From the NCBI GenBank assembly GCA_013407085.1, contig JACCGJ010008692.1:49605-113604 (forward strand): a stretch of DNA of 64,000 nucleotides, in the 5' to 3' direction. Every line of letters starts with the position of its first letter. Within the stretch, counting starts at the first letter, position 1. Made by a program: the position numbers and the translations under genes. The notes below the pieces were generated by a model. It saw nothing but the letters and a program-made list of their open reading frames with translations. It was not told where the DNA came from and searched no databases. Below are positions 52,262 to 63,644 of this stretch, piece by piece. The DNA comes from Atriophallophorus winterbourni (Eukaryota; Platyhelminthes; Trematoda; Plagiorchiida; Microphallidae).

Positions 52262-53245
52262 TGTATCTTGACATTCAAGATTCAAGAATTTATGGTCACA
52301 AAAAGCACATAGCTTCAAAAGTACCATATCATAGTAAATATGTGTTCAATAATATCTATAAAAAACAATTATACGATGTCACTGGAGTCAAGTAATATGC
52401 TTACCCTGAGTCAATACACAGGCATCGTCAAATTGTTATGTAACAAATAAGTGTCCAAGGGAGAGGTGATAATAGCTTCGGGAGGGGCATTCCAAAGGAA
52501 ACAGACACGTACCGAATAGAAATATCGGCGACAGTTAGTACGGGAATGGGGAATTTGTAGTGCCGCTGATTGGCTACGTGTAATTCCTGATTCACGGTAT
52601 TTGAACAAATGTTTTAGTGGATGATTTGGAGTATTTAATATTTTGTAAGTAATGATAACGTCACTTCGAAGTCTACGTTGAAGGGGAGTGGGGAGCTTTA
52701 GCTTTTTCAACATTTCCTCGTATGTAAGGTCTCGAAAACCACGCACGAGTTTAGTTGCACGATGATATATCCTATCAAGCAAGAATATATCTTTTCTCAT
52801 CCACGGAGTCCATGCTCGCGATGCATGTTCCATTTTGGGAATTAAGTAGGTCTTCATGATGCTTGGCTACGTTCCGGGCGTAAAGGTCCTGAAGATCCGT
52901 CGAAGCATACCTAGAAGCTTTGAAGCACGCTTGTAAATGACCTCACAATGCACGCTGTTCTTTAGGCTACCAAGATCCTTCTCCGATTCGGTGAAGCTCA
53001 AAATCGTCTGTCTAAAGTGATATTCGTAATGAAAGGGCTTACCGATTTGCAGTAACTTGCATTTTTGAAAATTGAACGGCAGTTTATTTCTAACTGACCA
53101 TTCGTGTAGTGCATTTAAATCACATTGTAGTTTAACGCAGTCTGCAGTTGATTTTATTTGCATCCAAAGTTTAACATCATCCGCAAAAAGAACTACCTTT
53201 CATGAGAGCGTCTCAGCTAAATCATTGATGTAAACTAAGGAAAGC
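52262..53245 (-). mobile_element. LINE B (CR1-type), 5'-truncated
   Basis: The 3' end is GTGACCATAAATTCTTGAAT then CTTGAATGTC on minus. The element starts within RT at about 53,245 (YINDLAETLS, FADDVKLW). The sequence is related to LINE A but distinct. 5' truncation is normal for LINEs. Oriented sense to the host gene. Confidence 0.85.
52411..53163 (-). pseudogene. LINE B RT C-terminal region
   Basis: Two frames. 52,867-53,163: LNALHEWSVRNKLPFNFQKC, ESEKDLGSLKNSVHCEVIYK and RASKLLGMLRRIFRTFTPGT. 52,411-52,857: KTYLIPKMEHASRAWTPWMR, IYHRATKLVRGFRDLTYEEM, TPLQRRLRSDVIITYKILN and NCRRYFYSVRVCFLWN. A frameshift near 52,862 and a stop near 53,200 break it. The FADD catalytic box lies just upstream. 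Confidence 0.85.
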
Positions 53246-53577
53246 TCAGGAACAGCTCAACAATAATGGTGTGCTCGCATGCAAACCATTAGAAACAATA
53301 ATGAGCTCTCCAAATTGGCAAAGATAGCTGCTTACTCGTATACATCATAGCCATGGTAATAATCCGGATTGCATCGTATATACTAATGAATTCGATAACA
53401 GATTATTAAATCAATTCTCTTCGAAATGAAAACAAGGATATTTACTGAATTCCAAGGGCGTGATAGTTCAATTTTGTATGTGCTTTAAAGTTATTCAACT
53501 GATTGAAAACGGTCAGGTTAGGCTGAATTTCTTAAACAATATTCAAAGAAGACGAAATTCATGTTTGATTAACTCAC

Positions 53578-53693
53578 CCTAATCCAACGTATAACTGGAT
53601 TCGGTACACCTTCAGCGTGACATGATAGCGAGATTGTGTCACCCATTCGTACTTGAACATATTTGGGCGGGAAACGTATAAGCCGAGGATATT
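53578..53693 (-). CDS. Ig/FN3 receptor, second Ig domain N-terminal exon
   Basis: Acceptor TTTATTTTGACATACAG, donor AGG|GTGAGT; 116 bp, phase 1 to 0. It encodes YPRLIRFPPKYVQVRMGDTI then SLSCHAEGVPNPVIRWIR: the A-B-C strands of an I-set Ig domain, with the B-strand cysteine (SLSC), the G-x-P-x-P turn and the C-strand tryptophan. The F-strand cysteine is in 49,219-49,651. The PP-x-Y-V-x-V-x-x-GD opening is common in Turtle/IgSF9-like and other neural Ig receptors. Confidence 0.87.
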
Positions 53694-54428
53694 CTGTATG
53701 TCAAAATAAAGACTGAAGAGGTGTTTTTTCCTGAACTTATACAAAATGTATCCAGAGTATACAGCAACCTATTTATCACAAAAATAACTGTTACCTTAAA
53801 CATGACAACGTGTTATTCAGAGTCTGGTGGATAATGTTAAAACATTTTGAAATCATATAGTTCTTCGCAACCTGTCGATGTCCACCATGAGTATACATTC
53901 AAGCGCATCAGAATTACATGATCCACAGAGTCACAGATGTTTAAATAATCCGATTCAGGATGAACATTCACCGCCACATCTATTAGACCTATCGGCCCTC
54001 TCAATCAAAATGCACAGTAAGATATAAGAGTTTCCATTAAAGACGGGCATCGAATTTAAAATGACCAGACAGGCATAGAACACACATAACTCTGTCATTT
54101 TATTCATATCAGTAATAACTACAGTCATAAGATAGTTGCACGTGGTATTGTAAGTAATAGAATGTAATTTTCATTTTCTAGATGTAAACAAAAGTCACAA
54201 TACTATCAAATAAAATGAATTCATTCAATTGCCGGATTATTTTACCCGGTATTTATAAAATTCAGTTAGTTGGTATTTAATATACATTTTATGGATAAAG
54301 GCTATTGAAAAATTTGCTTCATATTCAAATCATTTAAGGGCAATTTAGAAAAAAATAATTTTCAGGATTAGCATCGAAATTACATCGCTCTATCTATTTA
54401 ATTTTTTTAAGAATTCCAATTAGCTCAC

Positions 54429-54555
54429 CTCCAACTTGAAGTCGGACTTTTTCTGACCAATTTCCCCAACCAAGTCTGTTCCTCGCTCGGCACTCATACC
54501 ATCCTTCATCCGATTTGGTTGTAATGGTCCAGTTGAAGTAATAAGTTAGTGGTAC
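54429..54555 (-). CDS. Ig/FN3 receptor, first visible Ig domain C-terminal exon
   Basis: Acceptor TTTTTCAATTAG, donor GGAG|GTGAGC; 127 bp, phase 0 to 1. It encodes VPLTYYFNWTITTKSDEGWY then ECRARNRLGWGNWSEKVRLQ: the E, F and G strands, with the classic DEGWYEC tyrosine corner and cysteine. Phase 0 entry matches the end of 61,108-61,319, which supplies the B and C strands, so the two exons build one Ig domain. Sequons NWT and NWS are present. Confidence 0.87.
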
Positions 54556-54659
54556 CTAATTGAAAAATAATTGTTCAAGAGTCCAAAATTTGCCATTCTA
54601 AATCATTGTTTTACCAAGCTAAACCATTATACCTAATTGAAAATAAGTAGTAGCGAAAA

Positions 54660-55260
54660 TGCATCGATAATAATTCAAAGTAATTCAAAACAAATCGAAG
54701 TTTTATTGGTCTAGAAAGCAAATACATTAAAGTAACCATAGGTTAGAAATATAGGGAATGTATAAAAACAAAAAAGTTGTTTTTTCAATACGGAATGCCA
54801 GTTTATGTATTGAGGTGTGAGGTGAGATTTTGTTAACATATACTTGTCAACTTCAGCCTTGAACATGTTCAGGCTTAATGGAAAAATGATATATATTGGC
54901 AGAGATTTCGTATAAAACAAACTCGGATAGCAATGAATAACCTTCAACAAGTTTATCTAGAGTGTGGAATAATTAATTTATAGACATGACATATGCTACC
55001 ACGTGCTTCTTGCCGATGAAACAGGGGTTCAAGTGGGTGATTCACTGTATGCAAATTAGAAGGATTTATCGACGTTTAACATTTAATTTTTTGGATTTTG
55101 ATTGAGAGGCAGTTTCATAAGGACCACGAATGAATTGCTTCGAGATCTTTTCGAAGAATTTTTGCAATTTCCATTAGGCTTACGCTAGTACAAAATTAAT
55201 GTCATCCGCAAATATAATCACTTTTTATTGAGTAGTTTAATCCGATGTGGCGAGTAGATT
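54660..55260 (-). pseudogene. Degraded LINE RT fragment with tail
   Basis: The minus frame near 55,210 gives IFADDINF (the RT catalytic box). Near 54,880-54,950 it gives SFYTKSLPIY and NMFKAEVDKYMLTKSHLTPQ, the C-terminal end of LINE ORF2. The tail TTTATTGGTCTAGAAAGCA and AATTCAAAGTAATTCAAAA is of LINE A type. The middle is heavily decayed. Confidence 0.65.
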
Positions 55261-55539
55261 TGAACGATTTACACGCAATAATTATGTGAATCCCTTGTAA
55301 TAACGTGAATTCGAATTATTGCAAACATAAATTTGAAACTGCTTATAAGGTATCTGAAAACGATATTCATGAACAGATCGGTTAAAGCTGGTGAAATACT
55401 CGACGCTAAAAATAAAAAAGTAGAATCTTGAATAACGCAAATACACAACAAGCGTATAAATGAGGCAATACGCTACGACAGTTATTAACTTATCTCATGA
55501 ACATAAAGCTGTGACATAAATTGGCAATATAAAATCAAA

Positions 55540-55920
55540 TACGCTTGAGAGTATATATCGGGCAAACTTCTAGAAAATTCATTACTAAAAGGCGAATATA
55601 AGGCGAGTTTGGAAGCAGACACGTAGTTTCAGTACATCTCAAACACTAATCAGAGATTCCACACTAGCTGCTGGATACACGCAATAGTGTTGATCTTGTT
55701 AACTTAGAACTGATTAAGCGGGGGCAGGGTACAACTATATATGGAATGACATCATACCGAGGCAGTTGAAATTATATAAGTTGGTACGAATGCGGTAAAG
55801 AATGTGGATAGACGGAAATCCCCGCAATATTGTGCCTGGTTCTTCAGCATGAACCTTAGTGTGCATGAATTCTAATGTGCGCAAGAATTAGACAAACATG
55901 CCAATCGGTCGGTTGTTGTA
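55540..55920 (+). pseudogene. PLE GIY-YIG remnant
   Basis: The plus strand matches PLE coding: GAGAGTATATATCGGGCAAA then CTTCTAGAAAATTC corresponds to (G)VYIGQTSRK. Later pieces match TLDTRNSVDL-like and AVEII...GTNAVKNVD. AATTCTAATGTGCGCAAGAA is 3' UTR. It is highly mutated. Confidence 0.7.
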
Positions 55921-56740
55921 AATTACACCGGCACAAAATCAAAACAATTGAGAAGTTATACAGCATGGGGTAGTTCCATTATTTTTTTAATCTTGTCCGT
56001 CTACACTGAATAGATCAGCCTGCGCTCAGACGAGTATATTTCGGATGAAATAAGAGAGACGAAAAAGGTTTTTCTCCTAAAATGTTTCAAAATAATCCAA
56101 AGACTCAAGCAGCGTATGTATAACCAAAAACCTGTTACCATAACCTGGACCGCATTCAAGTCTTCATTAAGTGAATGATGTTTTATAAATTTGGATTAAT
56201 ATGGTATCATATCCAACAAATCAACATTGCACCTTCCTTGATGTTGTTGTTGGTCTCCTTCTGTCGATATCTACCAAGGATATACGTCATCTGCGCATGT
56301 CATTCTCATACTTCTCAGGGTTTCATATGACTAAACAGTACAAGCACAATCTCTCCCGCAGCACTAAGAGCGATAAGCAATATAAACGTGCATGTATGCA
56401 AGCTACTATAATTTACCATCCGAAAATTATAACTGTGCTAATAAATAAGTGTGAAGAAATGAAAATTAACAATGGTACAGTGATAGTACTCTGTGAAGCC
56501 CTATGAAATATAGATGTGTAAACAAGACTGATACGATGAGCGAGAGACCATATCAATAGTAGAAATATACAGTTTGAATGCAATTCATCAATTTTTCTGA
56601 ATCTCGTTTGCCTAACTTTCATGGATATACTGTGTAGTTCCTAGTCTGCCTGAGATTGCTCGGGTGAATGATCTTTGAACTTAATTCATTTTGTTCTGCT
56701 ATTCTTGATCAGAAGTAGATTCGGTGTCAAATTCGAAACT
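55921..56740. other. Intronic stretch
   Basis: No supported gene. A 101-codon ORF (56,201-56,506, plus) has no recognisable motif. Confidence 0.4.
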
Positions 56741-56744
56741 TTTA

Positions 56745-56815
56745 CGGTAAGCTTCTTCAACGGATTCATTACAAACTTTATTTTGATTGAGTTATCAATG
56801 ATCGTATGAGCTTAG
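56745..56815 (+). repeat. PLE 3' terminal scrap
   Basis: AGCTTCTTCAACGGATTCAT then TACAAACTTTATTTTGATTG resembles the sequence after the PLE hammerhead at 37,515-37,570. Weak. Confidence 0.4.
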
Positions 56816-56884
56816 TCGATATTTAATATCTTGATATCTACTAGGCTATATGCTCTAAATCAATTGATCTCAATTATAGATGTC

Positions 56885-58412
56885 GTTCTAAATATTTTAA
56901 AAGATGTCGAGGATGAATGTACACCACAATCGCATGATTTTTTCATGCTGCACAGCTTTTCGAATAAATAAAGTGTCCGAATCGGGAGGAACATTCTTCC
57001 CGCATCTATCACAGAGATAGGTAGTACTCGGCCGATCAGCGTCTGTCGCTATGCGTTTAGCAGCCAATAACAATATCTGATCCACTTACCTTGAAGACGA
57101 CGTTTTACAGAATGTTAAAAAAGTGATCGGTCAAGTGCCGTTCTTCCCAATTCATGGGGTCATTGCCAGTATCTTTCATATCACGATTGCAAACGGTTGT
57201 GTACCGCAAGTGCAGTCTGCCCAATGGTTGACTTCCCGATTTTAATTCACCACCAAGTAGATCTCTTGGAGTACGACCACCTTCAATTATACAGACGTGA
57301 CCAAGCCACCGTAGGTGGCGCTGCGGTAGTAGGGTGAAAATGGTCTGTAGACCTGATTTAGAAATCACCTTAACATTAATCCATTTGTCCATCTACGATA
57401 TGTTCAAGAAACGATGGATTCTTCGTAGATAGAAAGCATTCACCTTCCGTTCGAGTTCGTTGTTTTGTGGCCTAAGTTTTGCTGTCATAGAGTAAGGTAT
57501 TTAGTAGGCACGCGCTGTTTACCATTATCTTTTTCCTTACACTCGAATTGTGGTTGCCACAAACACGAGATTTCAATCGGTACAAAATCACAGCTGCTCT
57601 GCCAACCGCTTATATATATCAGTGAATTGCAAGAGATTATTTGACCAGGTTCAACCAAGTTATGTGGAATGGTACAAACTGACAGTTTTTAAGAGTAATG
57701 GTTCGATACGATGCAATCCCTTGATCAAGGACTTTGGTCAGGCTCATGCTGATTGTAAGAACACAAATTTGCATGACGACGAAAATCAGTCCATTAAGGT
57801 TTAGAGGTGTTCTAGGGAGTGAGTAATAATGGCTGCATTGGCGGCAAACCGCAAGCTACGTATTAGCATATCCCGTACCTTGATTTGTGCTATCAATTGA
57901 TTTACTTTCAAAAGCTTGGCATAACTTTCCAAGAAGACTGTTTTAGGATCAAAACAAAGAAAATGCAAAAAGGAACATCTGTGCTGATAAATCGGACAAA
58001 GATACCATCGCAAGGGTTGGTAGGACGAAGTTGAATACAACTTTGGACTGTCTAACGGGAATCCGGCTCGAAATTTTTCATCGGCGTTAACTCCTGAAGC
58101 ATTTTCCGTGATATGATCTAGCCACAAGACAATGGTGGTTTAAGATAAAGATTTTCCTTTCCCTATGTGAACCCCTTCCATGGACTTACGAGTTCCACTT
58201 GTCGGAAGCAAACTGGTTCTGAGACGACAATCAGCCGCCTTTGCCCTTTCTTATGCCTATAGGAGCAGTTTCGCCGGATAACACATGACCAAGCGTGAAG
58301 GTCCGGAAACGGACTTAGTTGTCAGAGGCTATACATGACGTGCGCGATTACAGTGTTTATGGAATTCAGATCTCATCCCCAAAACCGCTTCGGCCGTGAC
58401 AACCTTAATACC
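56885..58412 (-). mobile_element. LINE C copy, internally deleted
   Basis: The minus strand starts at about 58,412 with the GTCACGGCCGAAGCGGTTTT 5' end and shared 5' region (to about 57,810). It continues, without endonuclease or RT palm, to the ORF2 C-terminus (57,450-57,105) and the terminal zinc finger (CDRCGKNVPPDSD, about 57,020). It is the same kind of internal loss as at 16.2-17.4 kb, with a longer C-terminal part. Confidence 0.72.
57105..57450 (-). pseudogene. LINE C ORF2 C-terminal domain
   Basis: The frame reads GLQTIFTLLPQRHLRWLGHV, GRTPRDLLGGELKSGSQPLG, RLHLRYTTVCNRDMKDTGND and MNWEERHL. This is the RRLRWLGHV..M...R.P+.LL.GEL..G.RP.GRP.LRY+D..KRD pattern found at the end of many APE-type LINE proteins. 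Upstream, LLYDSKT matches the LLYG(S/A)E(T/S)W element with frame breaks. Confidence 0.78.
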
Positions 58413-60177
58413 CCCGGTGAGATTAGGTCACGAATTGCGCTTGTAATCATCAATCCCAACGATTATCACGTTGAACCCCCCGAATCCAATCTAATTTGTT
58501 AAGCAATAATTAAACAAATAGTAAGGAGCACAGCACGTCTATATTTTACAGGCACACGGGTAATGTCCCAAATTTTTCTTATGATTTTGCAAATGACGTT
58601 GTCGGTCATTTTTGAATTTTCCGATCTTGTCTGTCTCTTTCTTGAATTGGTCCCGTTAATTTTCACTTAAATTGCAACTTAGACAAGGGTTAGATAATAT
58701 ATCTTAATCCGTATAAACCGTCATTTTTAGTTTGTCCGACTTTAGGTCCGTGATTTCATACATGCAAACTTAAGTAAGACAAATGAAACAATTCCAGCTG
58801 CACACTATTCAATAACCTGGTCAGTCCCGCGCAATTCGCGGGTGGATTCTACAAGAACGGCGCAACTACTTTTTATGATATGAGAAGAGCAGAAGGTTGG
58901 CCACTGGCACTTTAAAACCATTTTTCGCCAACACCAGTGTTTTCCATTCCCTAAATTTACTGCCAGTAGCTGCAGTGATTTTGAGACAAAACCCAGAGGA
59001 GAAAAGCCGTATGCGGATGGTTGACGCACAGCGCTTTCTATCTGTCAACTCCCGACTTCTTTGTAGGTTGCACTTGTGTACAAATCTTTAGAGGTGTCAT
59101 ATAATCATCACCATCATTTTCATCATAATCAGGTACAAAATTACACCAAAACATGTACCGGTGCTTTTGATATCACTCATATCCACGGGAATCTTCCTTA
59201 AATTTCTTAATCCTAACACCCCCGGACTCGATTAATTAATGGCTCCTTGATTGCAGATAGCAATGAAGCCGACTAATACATTCCGCTGCACCAAAGTAAA
59301 GAGAAGTGAGTTAGTTGAAAGTGAGACGACAATGTTCTGTATTTGTGTTAAAACACTTGGCGTAAGTAAGAAATCATATCTTAAACCCAATACACAAGAT
59401 AAACACGCTGAGAGATATCAACTAATTTCGGTAAGGAGGTTCGCAGCCTAGCACACGAAGCACAAGCCTAAGCCATTGACATCTATGAACAAACATGTGA
59501 AACCGTTGCGAAACAACCTACTCAAACTAAATATCTCGAGACACGACTCAGACCAACAGCGAGAGAGATTAGGGAACACGGAATGTATAACCGATTTCCT
59601 AGAACCTAATGCATGACTCTTTTAATTATATAAGACTTATTGTTGGGAATCGGCAGATTATTTTATATCAGACCACGACCAAAAGTACCAGTTAGCATTG
59701 TGCATTATTTGTCAATTATCATAAAAATCGTGTAAAGCATCTACGCAAATAAAAAGACAATGTTCCGTCCTGGGAAGATAGCTCTTAAAACAGTTTTCCA
59801 ATAATGTGACAAAAGCTGATGGTATATCATTTATTAATTGAATTAAAGCATTTTGTATAGTTTCGTTGAGAATGATTTAAAGGTGAAGTTTCACTGTGGC
59901 TAAGCATGTTCTATCCGCCAGATGTGAGCAGACAGTTCGAAATCAGCATTGAGCTTAAAATGGCTGAGAAATGAGCATCCAATCATTGGATTTCGATGTT
60001 CGTTTGAACGCAACATTGCATTCATCACCCAATAGATACAGAAAATGATTCAGAAAATATATGCACCGAAAATATCATCATAAATTTTTCTGTGGATGGG
60101 AACGGAAAACGCGTACAGCTCGCCATATAAATGTTCCTGGAAATTAAAATGAGCCTTTCGTTGTTCATAAAACAATT
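58413..60177. other. Intronic stretch
   Basis: No gene or repeat was recognised with confidence. An ORF pair near 58.8-59.1 kb and one at 59,251-59,451 show no motif. Confidence 0.4.
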
Positions 60178-60345
60178 CTTTGTAAGAACCCTATATAACA
60201 GTGGCATACAAGTTTAAATTTGTTTACCGCTTTTCCACTGTTTCAAGGCTTAATGAATCTGATCTTATTGTCGCCACCTGACGCCGGCAAACAGCCAGAA
60301 ACCGGTAGTGGTGTGTAAGGGATGGGGATGTGAGCAACACATTAC
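60178..60345 (+). repeat. HHR-A repeat with mutated hammerhead (antisense in intron)
   Basis: The unit runs from GTAAGAACCCTATATAACAG to GTGAGCAACACATTAC. The hammerhead at about 60,265-60,320 reads CCAC-CTGACGC-CGGC-AAACA-GCCA-GAAA-CCGGTA-GTGG: the last A of the first core box is C, which should abolish or strongly reduce activity. Confidence 0.75.
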
Positions 60346-61107
60346 ATTAACGCGCGGATAACTTTTCACGCATCTGTTAGACATAGGTCTTGGAAGAAAA
60401 ATTATGAATCCAAAAAATTGATTACAAGCATTTGCCTTCTTATTATTACAACCCGTTTGTACACCTCACACGTTTTTTCTCTGATTTGCATCATTTTTGT
60501 TGCAAAATTTCTTACGTTGTCACCAAAATGAATCACCTCCGGGTGACGTATGGGATGATAATAATGGAAGAATCTGTGCGAAAATTCTCTAATAGTCAAT
60601 TTTTAGATACTAAAATAAACAATCAGTTTTGCAATAATAATAAGGTGGTTCATTATAATTGCGTGTGGATGAGAGATTCATTATACAATCACTGCTCTGA
60701 TTTTGTTATTTAATCAACTTATGTTTACATTTTTCTGGAGTAGAATCGTGCGAGCGTTAGATAATGAGATTATTACACATTGAACGCGACCGCTCATCTG
60801 GTTTTCACTGATTTTACATTCAGCAACAGCCTATTTGTGTAAACAATATTCTTTCTCTCTATTCTATAATTTGCAGCAAATGATATACAGAATATTTAAC
60901 ATTGAACGGTAGCTAATCGTGCACCAGGCTCAATTACATTTATAATACCGCCTCAACCCTAAAAATGCATTATATGATTTTGTAGCTTGCAATTGTTTTA
61001 GTGCTCCGTGACTATGTAATAATAACATGTACTTGTTAGCTAGTTTGTTCGTAGTTCAATGTATCAAATGGCATTCGCTGTCATTGTGTTTCATCTTGAG
61101 AACTTAC
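60346..61107. other. Intronic stretch
   Basis: Nothing recognised. A 93-codon plus ORF at 60,432 has no motif. Confidence 0.4.
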
Positions 61108-61319
61108 AGCATACATTAAAAAAGTGGTTCGAGGGTTTAAGTACAAATTCAAGGACCTTTTCCATTCTTTCGTAACGATTTCTGTCAGTTTAAACGGTAC
61201 TTTGCGCCATTGGATGGAGTCACAATTAGGCCAAGCTATGATGATGCATTGGAGAAAGCCAGGCCCGTTCAAACCCATATATATGGTCGATTGCGTGGAG
61301 ATAGTTGTTTTCGGTCTGC
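61108..61319 (-). CDS. Ig/FN3 receptor, first visible Ig domain N-terminal exon
   Basis: Acceptor TTTATTTTACGCAG, donor ATGCT|GTAAGT; 212 bp, phase 1 to 0. It encodes RPKTTISTQSTIYMGLNGPG then FLQCIIIAWPNCDSIQWRKV and LTEIVTKEWKRSLNLYLNPR: A-B-C strands with FLQC (cysteine) and IQWRK (tryptophan). The phase 1 entry means at least one coding exon lies upstream, toward or beyond the right edge. Confidence 0.8.
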
Positions 61320-61429
61320 CTGCGTAAAATAAATAAAATGTTAGAAGAAGTGCGAAGTATCTGTGTTCAAAAAATATTTGAATATTGACCCAAAATTTAT
61401 TTTTATGAAAGTACAAATTGCAGCGGGGT

Positions 61430-63640
61430 ATAGGGTTGTCACGGTGGAAACGGTTTTAGGGATGAGCTCCAAATTTCAAAAATTCTTTAATGGCGTGCTT
61501 CTCAAATAGCCATGACAACCAAGTCCAGCTCCTGGCATGCAAACGTGGTCCTGTGTGACCCGGCTAAACTGCTTCTACTGACGAGAGAAAGGGCAAAGGC
61601 CGGTGACTGGCGCGTCAAATCCAGATCCCTTTATGCAGGAAAAGCTCGTGATTCCACCTAGGAGAACAAACACGGAATCTCCAACAACCATTTCCTTGTG
61701 GCTACATGTGATCAAGGAAAATGCTTTAAGAAACTTACACGACGCCAAATCATGACCCGGAGTTACGTTGTCAAACGTATCACCCTAGTTGTTCCTTCGG
61801 TTCCAGTGGTGTCATGGAGAAGGAGCACTTAAGCATGAGCTACAGTTAATTCTCCATATTAAACTGCCCTGGCGTACAGCTCAACACACAAATGAAGAGG
61901 ACACATCATTCCAGAAAGCAGCTGATACGGGTTAAAAGCTATGACTCGATTAGCGTAGAGCTCAGTGTCTGGGGCTGCTTACGACGGTGGGAGAGATTTG
62001 CAGGTTTCTTGGACGGCCACCGCCTGCCTCAAGCTGGGCAGTTCCACAGATAATAAGGTGCCGTCTTGCCACGGTAAGTTATCCTCATTGGGTGTATTGG
62101 GATTAGCAATCAACGGACAAGCAGACTGCATTTTTCCGCACCAGCGGAACGAATTACTATACAACAGATGTCATTTCTAAAACTGTGAAACTAAAACGTT
62201 CGGTACATGATTCCAGGATTTCATGACGACGTCAAGAATATCAGAGGCCTTAGAAAATAAGCTGCGATTAGGTGTGTACCGAGAATGCAGAAGGTCGACG
62301 TGGCCTCCCTGCAAGAGAAGCAATTACCAGACACTGGTATGCTAACAGAAAAATATCAGTCATTTTTGGAAAGGAAGGGGTATTAGTGAACTTCGGCTTC
62401 TTGGATTTGGGTTTGCGTGCGAAACAGTCTACTAAAAGCAACAGAAGCCAGCAGCAGTGGAAGCGAATGGAATTGGACTCTAAATATGAAGTGCATCACT
62501 GGTACCATTCGATTGGCCAACGATTATGCGCCGACGCACTTAGCGAGACCTGCTGAAAACGACGCTTTTCATCATAGCCTCACTACAGTACTCATAAAAC
62601 GTGCCATAGAAATATTTTAGTTGTATTGAGTAAATTACGAGATATTTGCTGCAGATAACGAGTCATGGTGAAACTGTATCCTAAAGTTTAGAGTGGGTCG
62701 AACAAAATTAAATGGACAACGCCTTTCAGAACTGTGCACACAGTTCAATCATTGTGTCGTTGCGCTTTCTTTCAAAAATGCCACAGCATAAATTCTCTTG
62801 GAAACATCCTCGAATAAAACCATTGACACCAAGTTTATCTTATTATTGTTAGGCGCTCTAATAAAGGAAGTGTACTTTACACCGGATCCTTCAAATCGCA
62901 AACTGCGACACTGACTATTCCCTAATTGTGCAAAACCGAAGCTTCCCAAGTCGAGATTTCAGCGCACCAAATTTTTTGCTAGACCAAGAATGAAATTCAC
63001 TCGCATGTGTGAACATAATCTAGCTGTACGATTTGCAAAAGCCTTCATGGCCGAGTTCAACAAGACAACCCCACAATAATCGGCTTCAGAAAACAGGGAA
63101 TCGATAAGAAGCTGCATATGACGAGGCGAACTTTCCACTTGCGGTTCGTAAAAAGGTCGAACGAGCGATCGGTTCGAAGCAAGTCTTCTGAGATTACTAC
63201 TGTGTTAGATGAAAAACGGTCGGCATTCTTAAGGTTCAAATGTTTTTCAACAGATGAAAATTTACGAGTTCTAAGAACAGTTAAAATAAGCCCAATAGAC
63301 TGTAAGACGAGGTGCACGACTACTGGACTGAAATTAGCCTCAGTATCCAAAAAGCCGCGTATTCTGGAAAGTTTCACGGTATGTATGATAGAATCAAGGT
63401 AGCCATTGGTCTCAACAAACTTAAAACGGCACCTATCAAGTCTGTATCTGCTAACCCGATTGTTCACAAAACTCAGCAGCTGGACAGTACTTTTTACCGC
63501 ATATGTACTTAAAAATGTTGAGCGTTTACCAACCATTGAATATCTAGATATGCTCAATACACTTGATGAGCTCAATATTGCAATCGACCGCATAGCGAAT
63601 GAGGAGTGAGTCCCACAAAAGTTGCGAGACACGAAATTCA
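61430..63640 (+). mobile_element. LINE C copy, 5' region, endonuclease and RT start
   Basis: It starts with the same 5' terminus as the minus copies at 17,397 and 58,412 (GTCACGGTGGAAACGGTTTT then AGGGATGAG). The 5' region holds SSSWHANVVLCDPAKLLLLT. Endonuclease pieces follow: NMKCITGTIRLANDYAPTHL then ARPAENDAFHHSLTTVL (62,470-62,600), and NHCVVAL-like and FILLLLGALIKEV-like pieces near 62,750-62,870. The pre-RT segment ends the match near 63,610. The rest of RT is missing. It supplies the middle part lacking in the other two copies. Confidence 0.72.
63312..63610 (+). pseudogene. LINE C pre-RT segment
   Basis: Frame SIQKAAYSGKFHGMYDRIKV then LNKLKTAPIKSVSANPIVHK matches the conserved I..AA..G...GMYDGIKKALG....KTAPLKS..G.VI.D linker between endonuclease and RT. 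The next frame, VERLPTIEYLDMLNTLDELN and IAIDRIANEE, matches the P....ELD..PT..EL..AI..... start of RT. A frameshift lies near 63,500. Confidence 0.75.
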
Positions 63641-63644
63641 TCAC

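Larger units (their letters stand above)
32781..61319 (-). other. Ig/FN3 transmembrane receptor gene, Turtle/IgSF9-like (5' incomplete)
   Basis: Proposed exons: 61,319-61,108; 54,555-54,429; 53,693-53,578; 49,651-49,219; 44,137-43,919; 36,197-35,796; 34,306-33,572; 33,001-32,781. Phases match at each junction (0, 1, 0, 1, 1, 1, 1). Together they give about 820 residues: Ig, Ig, FN3, FN3, TM, tail. Turtle/IgSF9 receptors have several Ig, two FN3 and one TM, so the window would hold the C-terminal part. Orthology is inference; other Ig/FN3 receptors (sidekick, DCC-like) have different domain counts. Introns of 0.6-7.7 kb are full of transposons. The start, signal peptide and promoter are not visible. 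Confidence 0.7.

Noticed and set aside
56201..56506. 101-codon plus ORF as a gene
   Set aside because: Low-complexity AT-driven reading frame without motifs or splice context.
63057..63644. 195-codon minus ORF
   Set aside because: Opposite strand to LINE C, whose conserved pre-RT motifs are on plus; treated as a shadow.
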